A DNA stretch of 64,000 bases from Kluyvera ascorbata_C (GCF_044197065.1 NZ_JBIQOI010000002.1:992001-1056000); one strand, 5' to 3'; counted from the first letter of the stretch, positions 1 to 8,492 are shown. The notes: generated by a model not told the origin, from the sequence alone. Translations and numbers: made by a program.

Positions 1-1
1 A

Positions 2-466
2 CTAGCCCCTGAACGCATCGACCGTCTGGTGGCGATTGATATCGCACCGGTGGATTATCACGTTCGTCGTCATGATGAGATTTTTGCGGCCATCAACGCC
101 GTGACCAGCGCCGGGGTGGCAACCCGCCAACAGGCCGCGACGGTGATGCGCGAGTATTTAAAAGAAGAAGGCGTGATTCAGTTCCTGCTGAAATCCTTTG
201 TTGACGGTGCCTGGCGCTTTAACGTGCCGGTGCTGTGGGAGCAATACCCGCACATCGTCGGCTGGGAAACCATTCCCGCCTGGGACCACCCTGCTCTGTT
301 TATTCCTGGCGGCAATTCACCGTACGTCACCGAAGCCTACCGCAGCGAGCTGCTGGCTCAATTCCCCCAGGCAAAAGCACACGTCATCGCCGGTGCGGGC
401 CACTGGGTTCACGCCGAAAAACCGGATGCGGTACTGCGGGCTATCCGTCGTTATCTCAGCGAGTGA
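2..466 (+). CDS. ybfF: Esterase YbfF, C-terminal part (5' end outside window)
   Basis: This is the C-terminal 154 residues of an alpha/beta-hydrolase fold esterase. The frame is open from base 2, so the start and the nucleophile Ser lie upstream of the window. The visible part contains the lid region and the C-terminal motif GHWVHAEKP, whose first His is the expected catalytic-triad His. YbfF of E. coli is a small acyl-CoA/short-chain ester hydrolase located between seqA and ybfE. The next gene here is ybfE, then fldA and fur, exactly the E. coli order. Identity rests on this sequence and synteny; the physiological substrate is not established. Confidence 0.9.
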   Translation, partial: LAPERIDRLVAIDIAPVDYHVRRHDEIFAAINAVTSAGVATRQQAATVMREYLKEEGVIQFLLKSFVDGAWRFNVPVLWEQYPHIVGWETIPAWDHPALFIPGGNSPYVTEAYRSELLAQFPQAKAHVIAGAGHWVHAEKPDAVLRAIRRYLSE

Positions 467-595
467 TTAAAAATGCATCGACCGCGCGCCAGAATGGCCG
501 TGGTCGTTGGCGTGTGGGTCTCACTGATGTATGATTGCGCGCTGTCTGCACCGGGCACCGCCCGGTAGCTTGTTTCCCCGAAGTCACTCAGAACC

Positions 596-889
596 ATGGC
601 AAAAGAACAAACGGACCGTACGACCTTAGATTTGTTCGCAAATGAGCGTCGGCCGGGAAGACCAAAAACCAATCCGCTTTCGCGTGACGAACAGCTGCGC
701 ATTAATAAGCGTAATCAGTTAAAACGCGACAAAGTGCGCGGTCTGAAGCGCGTGGAGCTGAAGCTGAATAACGAAGCCGTTGATGCGCTCAACGAGCTGG
801 CGACTGCCCGTGATATGAGCCGGAGCGAACTCATCGAAGAGATGTTGATGAACCAGCTGGCCCAGCTACACGGACAGGGGAAAGTCTGA
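596..889 (+). CDS. ybfE: LexA-regulated protein YbfE (ribbon-helix-helix-like)
   Basis: A 97-residue basic protein of the usual YbfE length, beginning MAKEQTDRTTLDLFANE. The N-terminal part contains RRPGRPKTNP, an AT-hook-like GRP core, and the C-terminal half (VELKLNNEAVDALNELA through MSRSELIEEMLM) has the pattern of a ribbon-helix-helix DNA-binding domain. In E. coli the gene belongs to the LexA regulon, but its molecular role is unknown. Upstream, around 526-545, a CTG-N10 spacing is present but the second half-site is poor, so I cannot claim a LexA box here. The protein is probably a DNA-binding regulator or nucleoid factor; that function is inferred. Confidence 0.9.
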   Translation: MAKEQTDRTTLDLFANERRPGRPKTNPLSRDEQLRINKRNQLKRDKVRGLKRVELKLNNEAVDALNELATARDMSRSELIEEMLMNQLAQLHGQGKV

Positions 890-1040
890 AAAATCCCCCC
901 AAAACACACTTTCATGTAGCAGAGTGTGCAGTACGGCACGATAGCGGTTTCCGCACGCTTCTCAGTTCTGCTATGATTGCCCTTATCTGTGGGCAATAAG
1001 CCACCACCATATCATTAAGTTTCAAGAGGTTATTTTACTC

Positions 1041-1571
1041 ATGGCAATCGTTGGCATCTTTTTCGGTAGCGATACCGGGAACACCGAAAATATCGCAAAA
1101 ATGATTCAAAAACAGCTTGGTAAAGATGTCGCTGACGTTCACGACATTGCCAAGAGCAGCAAAGAAGATCTGGAAGCATTCGATATTCTGCTGCTGGGTA
1201 TCCCAACCTGGTACTACGGCGAAGCGCAGTGCGATTGGGATGACTTCTTCCCTACGCTGGAAGAAGTGGACTTCAACGGCAAGCTGGTCGCGCTGTTTGG
1301 TTGCGGCGACCAGGAAGACTACGCCGAATATTTCTGTGATGCGCTGGGCACCATTCGCGACATCATTGAACCACGCGGTGCGGCCATCGTCGGTCACTGG
1401 CCAACAGCTGGTTACCATTTCGAAGCGTCTAAAGGCCTGGCCGATGACAACCACTTCGTGGGTCTGGCCATCGACGAAGACCGTCAGCCTGAGCTGACCG
1501 CTGAACGCGTTGAAAAATGGGTTAAGCAGGTTGCAGAAGAGCTGCACCTGGAAGACATCAAAAACGCCTGA
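1041..1571 (+). CDS. fldA: Flavodoxin 1
   Basis: Flavodoxin of 176 residues, the E. coli length. It is a soluble FMN-binding electron carrier that serves pyruvate formate-lyase activation, biotin synthase, methionine synthase and IspG/IspH. The FMN phosphate loop FGSDTGNTENIA lies near the N-terminus (residues 8-19), followed by the isoalloxazine-binding loops TWYYGEAQCDWDDF and GCGDQEDYAEYFCDALG. Another imperfect hairpin (ATTGCCC/GGGCAAT, 976-997) lies in the leader. In E. coli fldA is SoxS-controlled and can be co-transcribed into fur; here the gap to uof/fur is about 215 bp and contains a hairpin without a T-tract, so read-through is plausible. Confidence 0.98.
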   Translation: MAIVGIFFGSDTGNTENIAKMIQKQLGKDVADVHDIAKSSKEDLEAFDILLLGIPTWYYGEAQCDWDDFFPTLEEVDFNGKLVALFGCGDQEDYAEYFCDALGTIRDIIEPRGAAIVGHWPTAGYHFEASKGLADDNHFVGLAIDEDRQPELTAERVEKWVKQVAEELHLEDIKNA

Positions 1572-1578
1572 TGCAAAA

Positions 1579-1612
1579 TAATGAGGCTTAGTGATGAAAC
1601 TACGCCTCATTA
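1579..1612 (+). terminator. Hairpin after fldA, no T-tract
   Basis: A perfect 9-bp stem (TAATGAGGC at 1579-1587 pairing with GCCTCATTA at 1604-1612) lies 7 bases after the fldA stop. No run of T follows, so termination may be inefficient or the hairpin may only stabilise the 3' end. This fits the known fldA-fur read-through in E. coli. Confidence 0.5.
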
Positions 1613-1785
1613 ATAGGTAAAAGCAATTAAAATAATAGCTACAATTTTTTAACTTTTTAGCGCATACCTGTACAATATCTTCTGATTTAGCGCGGTCTCA
1701 TCGTAACTTTGTCGGTGAAGCCTCGTTTTTGATAGCTTAGTTTACCCGGCTCTTGCTGTTTTCATTTCAATAGGGTCATTCTATA

Positions 1786-1875
1786 ATGAGACGCATTAAT
1801 TCGGGTGCATTCTCTGTGATACTTTCGCTGATGGAAGTTGATCGTTTAGCAACAGGACAGATTCCGCATGACTGA
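1786..1875 (+). CDS. uof: Uof leader peptide, upstream of fur
   Basis: A short reading frame of 29 codons begins MRRINSGAFSVILSLMEVD and ends PHD-stop. Its last two codons overlap the fur start (fur ATG at 1868, uof TGA at 1873-1875). A weak ribosome site AGGG lies about 10 bases upstream. In E. coli the uof peptide (28 codons) is translated and coupled to fur; the small RNA RyhB blocks uof translation and so lowers Fur synthesis when iron is scarce. The conserved position, length and overlap suggest the same arrangement here. It is too short for most gene callers. Confidence 0.8.
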   Translation: MRRINSGAFSVILSLMEVDRLATGQIPHD

Positions 1876-2320
1876 CAACAATACCGCATTAAAGAAGGCT
1901 GGCCTGAAAGTCACACTTCCACGGTTAAAGATTCTGGAAGTCCTCCAGGAACCCGATAACCACCATGTCAGCGCGGAAGACTTATACAAACGCCTGATCG
2001 ACATGGGTGAAGAGATTGGTTTAGCGACGGTTTACCGCGTACTGAACCAGTTTGATGACGCCGGCATCGTGACTCGTCATAACTTTGAAGGCGGTAAATC
2101 CGTTTTCGAACTGACCCAGCAGCATCACCACGATCACCTGATTTGCCTCGACTGCGGCAAAGTGATCGAGTTCAGCGATGATTCCATCGAAGCTCGTCAG
2201 CGTGAAATCGCGTCGAAGCATGGTATCCGCTTAACTAACCACAGTCTTTATCTCTACGGTCACTGCGCTGAAGGCGACTGCCGTGAAGATGAACACGCGC
2301 ACGACGCTGTCGCAAAATAA
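1868..2320 (+). CDS. fur: Ferric uptake regulator Fur
   Basis: Fur is the Fe(II)-responsive repressor of iron uptake. The 150-residue product has a winged-helix DNA-binding domain (residues 1-82, recognition helix region GLATVYRVLNQF at 51-62) and a dimerisation domain. Metal ligands are visible: the HHHDH cluster at 86-90 and the structural zinc cysteines C93 and C96 (CLDC) and C133 and C138. Translation is probably coupled to uof, whose stop overlaps the fur start. A short hairpin with seven T follows the gene. Fur would be expected to govern iron genes such as the ferrosome-like locus at 20.8-25.1 kb, but no good Fur box is visible there. Confidence 0.99.
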   Translation: MTDNNTALKKAGLKVTLPRLKILEVLQEPDNHHVSAEDLYKRLIDMGEEIGLATVYRVLNQFDDAGIVTRHNFEGGKSVFELTQQHHHDHLICLDCGKVIEFSDDSIEARQREIASKHGIRLTNHSLYLYGHCAEGDCREDEHAHDAVAK

Positions 2321-2340
2321 GCGTACGGCCTCTCGAAAAG

Positions 2341-2363
2341 CCAGCCTATGCGCTGGTTTTTTT
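2341..2363 (+). terminator. Rho-independent terminator of fur
   Basis: A short stem (CCAGC at 2341-2345 with GCTGG at 2352-2356) is followed by seven T. It is 20 bases past the fur stop. Confidence 0.75.
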
Positions 2364-2387
2364 ATGCCCTGCGTTTACTGCGCCCAC

Positions 2388-2422
2388 AAAAAAACCGCTG
2401 CAAAAAAGTGCAGCGGTTTTTT
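2388..2422. terminator. Bidirectional terminator between fur and chiQ
   Basis: A strong hairpin with 14 paired positions (AAAAAACCGCTGCA against TGCAGCGGTTTTTT), flanked by A-run and T-run. It can stop the leftward chiPQ transcript and back up the fur terminator. Confidence 0.9.
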
Positions 2423-2437
2423 ATTATCAGCGTAAGC

Positions 2438-2773
2438 TTATTTCTGTGGCGTGTTGTTGCTGCGAATTTCTTGCCAGATCTTGTCGCAGTTTTTCGCTAC
2501 CGCTTCATCATTGCCCATTTTTCTGGCGTTAATGCATTTCTGGTAGTCAATGACGCGCACGCTTTCCTGGTTAGCGAACTGCTCGTGCGCTTTCTCTTGC
2601 TTCAGCACGTTCAGTACGCTCTGGCAGGCCTGAATTTTATCCGGATTGCCTTCTGCGGTGTTAATACAGGCGCTGTAGGCATCCTTCAGCTTGCTATCTT
2701 CCTTCGGCGCAGGAGATTGCGCACAGGCGGTTAACCCGGCGGCCATCAGCGCAACAATAATTAGTTTTTTCAT
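2438..2773 (-). CDS. chiQ: ChiQ (YbfN) lipoprotein
   Basis: A 111-residue lipoprotein: MKKLIIVALMAAGLTAC gives a lipobox LTAC with the modified Cys at position 17. The mature part is helical and contains four Cys (two in the SACIN..IQACQ region, two in YQKCIN..AKNCDK) that could form disulfides in the periplasm. It lies 49 bp downstream of chiP on the same strand, ahead of a strong terminator, as in the chiPQ operon of E. coli and Salmonella. Its role alongside the chitoporin is unknown. The operon is expected to respond to NagC and the sRNA ChiX. Confidence 0.93.
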   Translation of the reverse strand: MKKLIIVALMAAGLTACAQSPAPKEDSKLKDAYSACINTAEGNPDKIQACQSVLNVLKQEKAHEQFANQESVRVIDYQKCINARKMGNDEAVAKNCDKIWQEIRSNNTPQK

Positions 2774-2822
2774 ACGATGAGCCTCTTAGCAGCGGCAGAG
2801 GTCTCCCCCTGCCGCATTAGCA

Positions 2823-4229
2823 TCAGAAAATGGTGAATGGTGCGATAACCATGAATTTCACGTCACGCTCATCCTGGAAGATGTTGCCGTAACCACCGCC
2901 CCAGCTTGGGATATCGGAGTGGTTGTCGTACTGGGTGAAGTGCAGTTTGAACAGCGTACCCTTCGCACGACCATCCTGTACGGTGTAAGCCACATCGAGG
3001 CTGTAGGCAGACTCTTTAATCTTGTTGTTCTTGTCGTAGTACGCATCCGGGTTCAACTGCCAGCTCGCTGGCTTAGCATCCCATGCATAAACGTAAGAAG
3101 CACCCACTGCCCAACCCGGCAGATCCCAGTTCTTCAGGTCATACATGGTGCCGAAGAAGACCGCTTTTTCGCCGTTGGCGTTGAAGTCAGAGCGGTTATC
3201 CCACCAGATATCCAGACGACCGTTAGAGGAGGCGTAGGTTGGCGTCATACGCTGCAGGAAGTAACCCTGCTGACCTTCTGCTTTAACCCAGGTCCCTTCC
3301 AGGCGGAAGTCGAACACTTCTTGCAGCTTGTAGCCGAAGGTTAACGCCTGCAGCCATGCTGTGCCGTCATAGATATCGTTAACACCATGATCGCTCACCT
3401 TGTCACGGGTGCCGTAGAACTGGTAGCTGGTGGTCAGCGGGCCGCCAGGGATATCAAATTTGTAGCTACCTTTGGCGAAGTACTGATCGATATAGCCTTC
3501 TGCCTGACCAAATGCGGCTTCCAGCACCAGGTCATTTTTGAAATCGTATTTCGCACCGATAGAGTGCAGGTAATCAACTTTGGTCTTCTGATCGTTCTGA
3601 TAGAAGTTGTCCATTTCAAGGTGCCAAGGCGCCTTGTAGTTGTTAGTCCACATATAGGAGAAGCTCAGCGCGCCAGCATCACCGTAGTCGAAATTGGCCC
3701 CGGCTTCAGCACCCTGATAAGTACCAGGCATGAAGCTCCAGTGCGGCGCCAGCAGCGTCTGACCGGTTGGCTGGATGTAACCTGCGCGAGCCCATGCTGG
3801 CCCTAATTTAAATTTAGCTGCCGCTTTGTACAGGCTGATACCGCTCTTATCGCCGCTGTAATCTTCGCTGTAGCCTTTGTTCTTAGAGGAGAACGCAATT
3901 TCGTTCGGGTGACCGCTTTCAGCACTTTCCGCCATTTCAATCGCGGTGAACGCAGCAATATCAATACCGAACATATCGGCAGCATAGCCGGACTGGAAGT
4001 CGAGGTTGGCGTTCCAGGTGGAGTGAGAAAGGTTGGTTTTGTATTTGTCATTATCAGTGACATCTTTACGGTCACGCTCACGCTGCCAGTAATAGATGCC
4101 GCCAGTCAGTGTGGAATCGTCGATGAAGCCTTCCGCTTTTGCTTCTGGAGTCATCATAAAGCCTGACATTGCTGTTACACCGGCGATAGCCAGCGCCAGC
4201 GTACTACGTTTGCCACTAAACGTACGCAT
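2823..4229 (-). CDS. chiP: Chitoporin ChiP (YbfM)
   Basis: A 468-residue outer-membrane channel of the OprD-like porin family, which lets chito-oligosaccharides cross the outer membrane. A signal peptide with likely cleavage after TPEAKA (residue 32) is followed by alternating beta-strand sequence and a C-terminal Phe (VIAPFTIF), the outer-membrane assembly signal. It is cotranscribed with chiQ. Control is readable upstream: the ribosome site lies inside a ChiX sRNA pairing region (4237-4247), and two NagC-like boxes are centred near 4351 and 4572. The family model is that NagC represses chiP until GlcNAc-6-P appears, while ChiX silences it until chitosugars titrate the sRNA. Confidence 0.96.
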   Translation of the reverse strand: MRTFSGKRSTLALAIAGVTAMSGFMMTPEAKAEGFIDDSTLTGGIYYWQRERDRKDVTDNDKYKTNLSHSTWNANLDFQSGYAADMFGIDIAAFTAIEMAESAESGHPNEIAFSSKNKGYSEDYSGDKSGISLYKAAAKFKLGPAWARAGYIQPTGQTLLAPHWSFMPGTYQGAEAGANFDYGDAGALSFSYMWTNNYKAPWHLEMDNFYQNDQKTKVDYLHSIGAKYDFKNDLVLEAAFGQAEGYIDQYFAKGSYKFDIPGGPLTTSYQFYGTRDKVSDHGVNDIYDGTAWLQALTFGYKLQEVFDFRLEGTWVKAEGQQGYFLQRMTPTYASSNGRLDIWWDNRSDFNANGEKAVFFGTMYDLKNWDLPGWAVGASYVYAWDAKPASWQLNPDAYYDKNNKIKESAYSLDVAYTVQDGRAKGTLFKLHFTQYDNHSDIPSWGGGYGNIFQDERDVKFMVIAPFTIF

Positions 4230-4236
4230 AGTTATA

Positions 4237-4247
4237 TCCTCTTTGAC
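4237..4247 (-). promoter_or_regulatory. ChiX sRNA pairing site over the chiP ribosome-binding site
   Basis: On the minus strand the chiP leader reads GUCAAAGAGGAUAUAACUAUG in spirit: the first 11 bases complement the seed of ChiX as I recall it (UCCUCUUUGAC), and the stretch covers the AGAGGA ribosome site just before the start. The site is visible; the pairing partner is recalled, not present in the window. Confidence 0.75.
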
Positions 4248-4340
4248 TTTTAAAAATGCCGCTGCAAAGCAGAAGCAAAAAATAAAAACTTTAAAAAAAA
4301 TGAACTTCTTAAAAAAGGTGTTTCGCTACACCGATAGACT

Positions 4341-4361
4341 ATTTTTCGCGACGCGAATTAT
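4341..4361. promoter_or_regulatory. NagC-like operator, chiP-proximal
   Basis: The palindromic core TTCGCGACGCGAA lies in A/T flanks (ATTTT...TTAT). This matches the NagC box pattern, in which TTCG and CGAA half-sites sit between AT-rich arms. It is about 120 bp upstream of the chiP start. Confidence 0.65.
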
Positions 4362-4562
4362 CAATCCTTTTCCGCAATGAGAGTGCAGGATTATGACAAA
4401 GCGCACATATTTGGTTTCTGTTTGTAACACCGTGCGTTATTGAAACATTTTCACCTCAGGCCTTGCGGGCTCTGGATGAAATGTGAATGAGAGCGTTTAC
4501 ATAATGTTTTTGTAACAGCGAGGAGAAAAAAAACATAAGCGCTTAGGCTTAGAAGATTTGCA

Positions 4563-4580
4563 TTAATTCGCTACGCGAAA
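4563..4580. promoter_or_regulatory. NagC-like operator, distal (near glnS terminator)
   Basis: TTAATTCGCTACGCGAAA resembles the nagE operator half-site. Its centre lies about 221 bp (near 21 helical turns) from the chiP-proximal box, a spacing suited to DNA looping by NagC. The rest of the 4230-4697 gap is AT-rich leader and promoter sequence for chiP plus the glnS terminator. Confidence 0.6.
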
Positions 4581-4655
4581 CTATGAGAGGACGTATTTTT
4601 TCATCCGAAAGGACACCGTTATTCCAACGAAAGATTTCGTTAAAAACGAGGCAAA

Positions 4656-4682
4656 AAAAAACGCCGCAAGCGCGGCGTTTTT
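4656..4682 (-). terminator. Terminator of glnS
   Basis: A strong stem ACGCCGC/GCGGCGT has A-run and T-run flanks, located 16 bases past the glnS stop. It could also act on rightward transcripts. Confidence 0.9.
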
Positions 4683-4697
4683 ATTATTGGGCGTTAA

Positions 4698-6356
4698 TTA
4701 CCCCACCCAAGTGTCTCGTAAACCAACGGTACGGTTAAAGACCAGCTTCTCCGCGGTGGTGTAGCGGCTGTCGAGGCAGAAGTAACCCTCACGCTCGAAC
4801 TGGAACGCTTTACCGGCCTCAGCGGCCTGCAGAGACGGCTCAGCGTAGCCCTGCTTGATAACCAATGACTCTGGGTTCATCACCGACAGGAAGTCTTCTG
4901 CGGCACCAGGGTTTGGCACGCTGAAGAGACGGTCGTACAGGCGAATTTCAACCGGCAGCGCATGCGCCGCGCTAACCCAGTGAATTACGCCCTTCACTTT
5001 ACGGCCATCTGCTGGGTCTTTGCTCAGGGTATCGGCATCGTAGGTACAGAAGATAGTGGTGATATTGCCTTCCGCATCTTTCTCTACGCGCTCTGCTTTC
5101 ACCACATAGGCGTTACGCAAACGAACTTCTTTACCCATCACCAGACGCTTGTACTGCTTGTTGGCTTCTTCACGGAAGTCTGCACGGTCGATCCAGATCT
5201 CAGCGCTAAACGGCACTTCACGGCTACCCATTTCCGGCTTATTCGGATGGTTAGGCATAGAAACCAGCTCGCTTTCGCCCTGCGGGTAGTTTTCGATAAC
5301 CAGTTTAACCGGGTCGATAACCGCCATCGCGCGCGGCGCGTTCTCGTTGAGATCTTCACGAATGCAGGATTCCAGCGAAGCCATCTCAATGGTGTTGTCC
5401 TGCTTGGTCACGCCGATGCGCTTACAGAATTCACGAATAGATGCCGCGGTATAACCACGACGACGCAGACCCGAAATGGTCGGCATACGTGGGTCATCCC
5501 AGCCTTCTACGTGTTTTTCCATCACCAACTGGTTCAACTTACGTTTGGACATCACGGTGTATTCCAGATTCAGGCGCGAGAATTCGTACTGGCGCGGGTG
5601 AACCGGGATGGTGATGTTGTCCAGCACCCAGTCGTACAGACGACGGTTGTCCTGGAACTCCAGCGTACACAGAGAGTGCGTAATGCCTTCCAGCGCATCG
5701 CTGATGCAGTGGGTGAAGTCGTACATCGGGTAGATGCACCACTTGGTGCCAGTCTGGTGGTGATCGGCAAACTTAATGCGATACAGCACCGGGTCGCGCA
5801 TGACGATAAACGGTGAAGCCATATCGATTTTAGCGCGCAGACAGGCGGTACCTTCGGCAAAACCGCCGGTACGCATTTTTTCGAACAGCGCCAGGTTCTC
5901 TTCAACGCTGCGATCGCGGTACGGGCTGTTTTTGCCCGGTGCGGTCAGCGAGCCGCGGTATTCGCGGATCTGCTCGGGCGTCAGTTCATCAACGTACGCC
6001 AGGCCTTTGTTGATCAGTTCGACCGCGTAGGCATGCAGCTGATCGAAGTAATCAGAAGAGTAACGGACGTTGCCAGACCAGTGAAAACCTAACCACTCGA
6101 CGTCGTTTTTGATGGACTCAACGTATTCGATGTCTTCTTTAACCGGGTTGGTGTCATCGAAACGCAGGTTGCACTGGCCTTGATAATCTTGCGCAATGCC
6201 AAAGTTCAGGCAGATAGATTTCGCATGGCCGATGTGCAGATAGCCATTCGGCTCTGGCGGAAAACGAGTATGCACCGTGTTGTGCTTACCGGTAGCCAGA
6301 TCTTCATCAATGATCTGACGAATAAAGTTAGTCGGGCGGGCTTCAGCCTCACTCAT
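4698..6356 (-). CDS. glnS: Glutaminyl-tRNA synthetase
   Basis: Class I synthetase that charges tRNA-Gln in the cytoplasm. The product is 552 residues when started at MSEAEARPTNF, against 554 in E. coli; an upstream in-frame Met at 6479 would add 41 residues that do not resemble the family, so 6356 is chosen. The ATP-site signature HIGH is at residues 41-44 within FPPEPNGYLHIGHAKS, and the KMSKS equivalent appears as VMSKRKLNQLV. The C-terminal beta-barrel anticodon-binding domain is intact. The window also carries four tRNA-Gln genes, its substrates. Confidence 0.98.
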   Translation of the reverse strand: MSEAEARPTNFIRQIIDEDLATGKHNTVHTRFPPEPNGYLHIGHAKSICLNFGIAQDYQGQCNLRFDDTNPVKEDIEYVESIKNDVEWLGFHWSGNVRYSSDYFDQLHAYAVELINKGLAYVDELTPEQIREYRGSLTAPGKNSPYRDRSVEENLALFEKMRTGGFAEGTACLRAKIDMASPFIVMRDPVLYRIKFADHHQTGTKWCIYPMYDFTHCISDALEGITHSLCTLEFQDNRRLYDWVLDNITIPVHPRQYEFSRLNLEYTVMSKRKLNQLVMEKHVEGWDDPRMPTISGLRRRGYTAASIREFCKRIGVTKQDNTIEMASLESCIREDLNENAPRAMAVIDPVKLVIENYPQGESELVSMPNHPNKPEMGSREVPFSAEIWIDRADFREEANKQYKRLVMGKEVRLRNAYVVKAERVEKDAEGNITTIFCTYDADTLSKDPADGRKVKGVIHWVSAAHALPVEIRLYDRLFSVPNPGAAEDFLSVMNPESLVIKQGYAEPSLQAAEAGKAFQFEREGYFCLDSRYTTAEKLVFNRTVGLRDTWVG

Positions 6357-6477
6357 CGTGGATTCCTCAAAGCGTAAACAACGTATAACGGCACATGATC
6401 TTATAAGCCGCGCCCGGAGACAACTATTAGTTGCACAAAAAAGGCGGTGGAATACCGAATATGGGGGTATTTGCTGC

Positions 6478-6511
6478 AAAAAAAAGCGGCGGAGGATCTC
6501 CCCCGCCGCTT
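6478..6511 (-). terminator. Terminator of nagE
   Basis: A 9-bp perfect stem (AAGCGGCGG at 6484-6492, CCGCCGCTT at 6503-6511) has the A-run at 6478-6485 giving U residues in the leftward nagE transcript. Confidence 0.9.
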
Positions 6512-6542
6512 AAGGCACTTAACTCACTTTACTCAGGAGCAG

Positions 6543-8492
6543 TTATTTACCTTTAATCTCATACAGTGGCGTTTGACCGGCAACCACATGACCTTCAGCT
6601 TTAATCACCAGACCGCCGAAATCGTCGCTGTTGCTGCAAACTACCGGACTAATCATCGAGCGCGCATTAGCGTTCAGGAAATCCAGGTCCATTTCCAGGA
6701 TCGGCTCACCCGCTTTCACTTCTGCACCCTCTTCAACCAGACGTTTGAAGCCTTTACCTTCCAACGCCACGGTATCGATACCCATGTGGACAACGATTTC
6801 CGCGCCTTTGTCAGTTTCCAGGCAGAACGCGTGGTTGGTGTTGAAGATTTTCACAATGGTGCCCGCTGCTGGGGAAACTACGGTTTTATCCGTTGGTTTC
6901 ACCGCCACGCCGTCACCGACCGCTTTGCTGGCGAAGGCTTCATCAGGAACCTGCTCCAGCGCAACCACATCACCGGTAATCGGAGAAACCAGGGTTTCTA
7001 CGGTCGCGGCGTTAGCCACAGCCTGCGGTTTTGCCGCCGCTGGTGCTGCTGGCGCTGCGCTTTCCGCTGCTGCGGCGGCAACCGGGCCACGAGCAACCAC
7101 TTTCTTCATCGCGTCGCCGATAGACTCAGCTTTCGCACCCACGATAACCTGGATGGTTTGTTTGTTCAGTTTCACCACACCGGAAGCGCCCAGACGTTTA
7201 CACATCGCGTCGCTCACCTTCGCGGAGTCGCCTACGGTCAGACGCAGACGGGTAATACAGGCATCAATCGCTTTCAGGTTGTCAGTACCACCAACCGCGG
7301 CAATGTAGTTAGTTGCCAACTGATTCAGACCTTCTTCGGTGTTGCTGTTCGCTTCTTCAGTCACTACGTTGTCGTCTTTATCTTCACGACCTGGTGTTTT
7401 CAGGTTGAACATGCGGATAACGACGCTGAACAGGACGAAGTAGATAACGAAGAAGACCAGACCCATGACCACCAGCATCCAGACGTTCTTACTTGCTGCC
7501 GGCAGGCTGTACATCAACACGTAGTCGATAGCACCTGCGGAGAAGGAGAAGCCCGCGTGGATACCCAGCAGCGTTGCGATAAACAGGCTCACACCGGTCA
7601 GAATCGCGTGCAGGAGGTACAGTAACGGCGCCAGGAACATGAACAGGAATTCCAGCGGCTCGGTAACACCGGTCAGGAATGCGGTGATCGCGACGGACAG
7701 CAGCATACCGCCAACCATTGGACGACGCGCTTTCGGTGCGGCGAAGTACATCGCCAGCGCCGCGCCCGGCAGACCAAACATCATGATTGGGAAGAAGCCG
7801 GACATGAACATACCCGCAGTGCCGTCACCCGCATAGAAGCGGTTGATGTCACCGTGGAAGACCGCACCGGCTGCGTTGGTGAACTCACCAATCTGGAACC
7901 AGGCGATGGTGTTCAGTACCTGATGCAGACCGGTTGGGATCAGCAGACGGTTGATGAAACCAAAGATACCGGAGCCCAGCGCGCCTGCGCCAACGATCCA
8001 CTCACCACCTGCGTGGATGGCGTTCTGCACCGGTGGCCACACGTAGCCAAAGATGGCTGCCAGCACCAGACAGAAGAAGCCAGTGGCGATTGGCACGAAG
8101 CGTTTGCCGCCGAAGAAGCTCAGGAAGTCAGGGAGTTTGATACCCGCCCAACGGTTATAAACAGCACCACCGACCAGACCGGTAATGATACCCGCCAGGA
8201 CACCCATGTTAATGGCTGGGTTGATGGTGACCATTGCTTTAGTCAGTACGAAATAACCGACCGCGCCTGCCAGTGCTGCCGCACCCGCGCTGTCTTTAGA
8301 CCAGCTGGATGCCACACCGATGGCAAAAATCAGCGCCAGGTTATCAAAAATAGATCCGCCCGCTTGCGCGATGAACGGCACGTTAAGTAAGTCTGGCTGA
8401 CCAAATCGCAGCAACAGCGCCGCCACCGGCAGCACGGCGATAGGGAGCTGTAACGCCCTACCTAGTCGCTGGAAAAACCCTAAAATATTCAT
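6543..8492 (-). CDS. nagE: PTS N-acetylglucosamine transporter EIICBA
   Basis: A 649-residue membrane protein that imports N-acetylglucosamine and phosphorylates it to GlcNAc-6-P. Domain order is EIIC (about residues 1-370, multiple hydrophobic segments with the GITEPLEF-like motif GVTEPLEFLF), EIIB with phospho-Cys412 in IDACITRL, an Ala/Pro linker, and EIIA with phospho-His569 in VVHMGIDTV. Both positions equal the E. coli numbering. It is divergent from nagBACD, and the 341-bp gap holds a NagC box, a CRP site and a second NagC box. NagC represses both directions until GlcNAc-6-P binds it. Confidence 0.98.
   Translation of the reverse strand: MNILGFFQRLGRALQLPIAVLPVAALLLRFGQPDLLNVPFIAQAGGSIFDNLALIFAIGVASSWSKDSAGAAALAGAVGYFVLTKAMVTINPAINMGVLAGIITGLVGGAVYNRWAGIKLPDFLSFFGGKRFVPIATGFFCLVLAAIFGYVWPPVQNAIHAGGEWIVGAGALGSGIFGFINRLLIPTGLHQVLNTIAWFQIGEFTNAAGAVFHGDINRFYAGDGTAGMFMSGFFPIMMFGLPGAALAMYFAAPKARRPMVGGMLLSVAITAFLTGVTEPLEFLFMFLAPLLYLLHAILTGVSLFIATLLGIHAGFSFSAGAIDYVLMYSLPAASKNVWMLVVMGLVFFVIYFVLFSVVIRMFNLKTPGREDKDDNVVTEEANSNTEEGLNQLATNYIAAVGGTDNLKAIDACITRLRLTVGDSAKVSDAMCKRLGASGVVKLNKQTIQVIVGAKAESIGDAMKKVVARGPVAAAAAESAAPAAPAAAKPQAVANAATVETLVSPITGDVVALEQVPDEAFASKAVGDGVAVKPTDKTVVSPAAGTIVKIFNTNHAFCLETDKGAEIVVHMGIDTVALEGKGFKRLVEEGAEVKAGEPILEMDLDFLNANARSMISPVVCSNSDDFGGLVIKAEGHVVAGQTPLYEIKGK

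Noticed and set aside
520..550. LexA box before ybfE
   Set aside because: CTG is present but the matching CAG half-site is not; too weak to call.
6447..7625. Long plus-strand frame of 392 codons opposite nagE
   Set aside because: It is the shadow of the highly biased nagE codons; the His/Arg/Gln-rich product has no domain.
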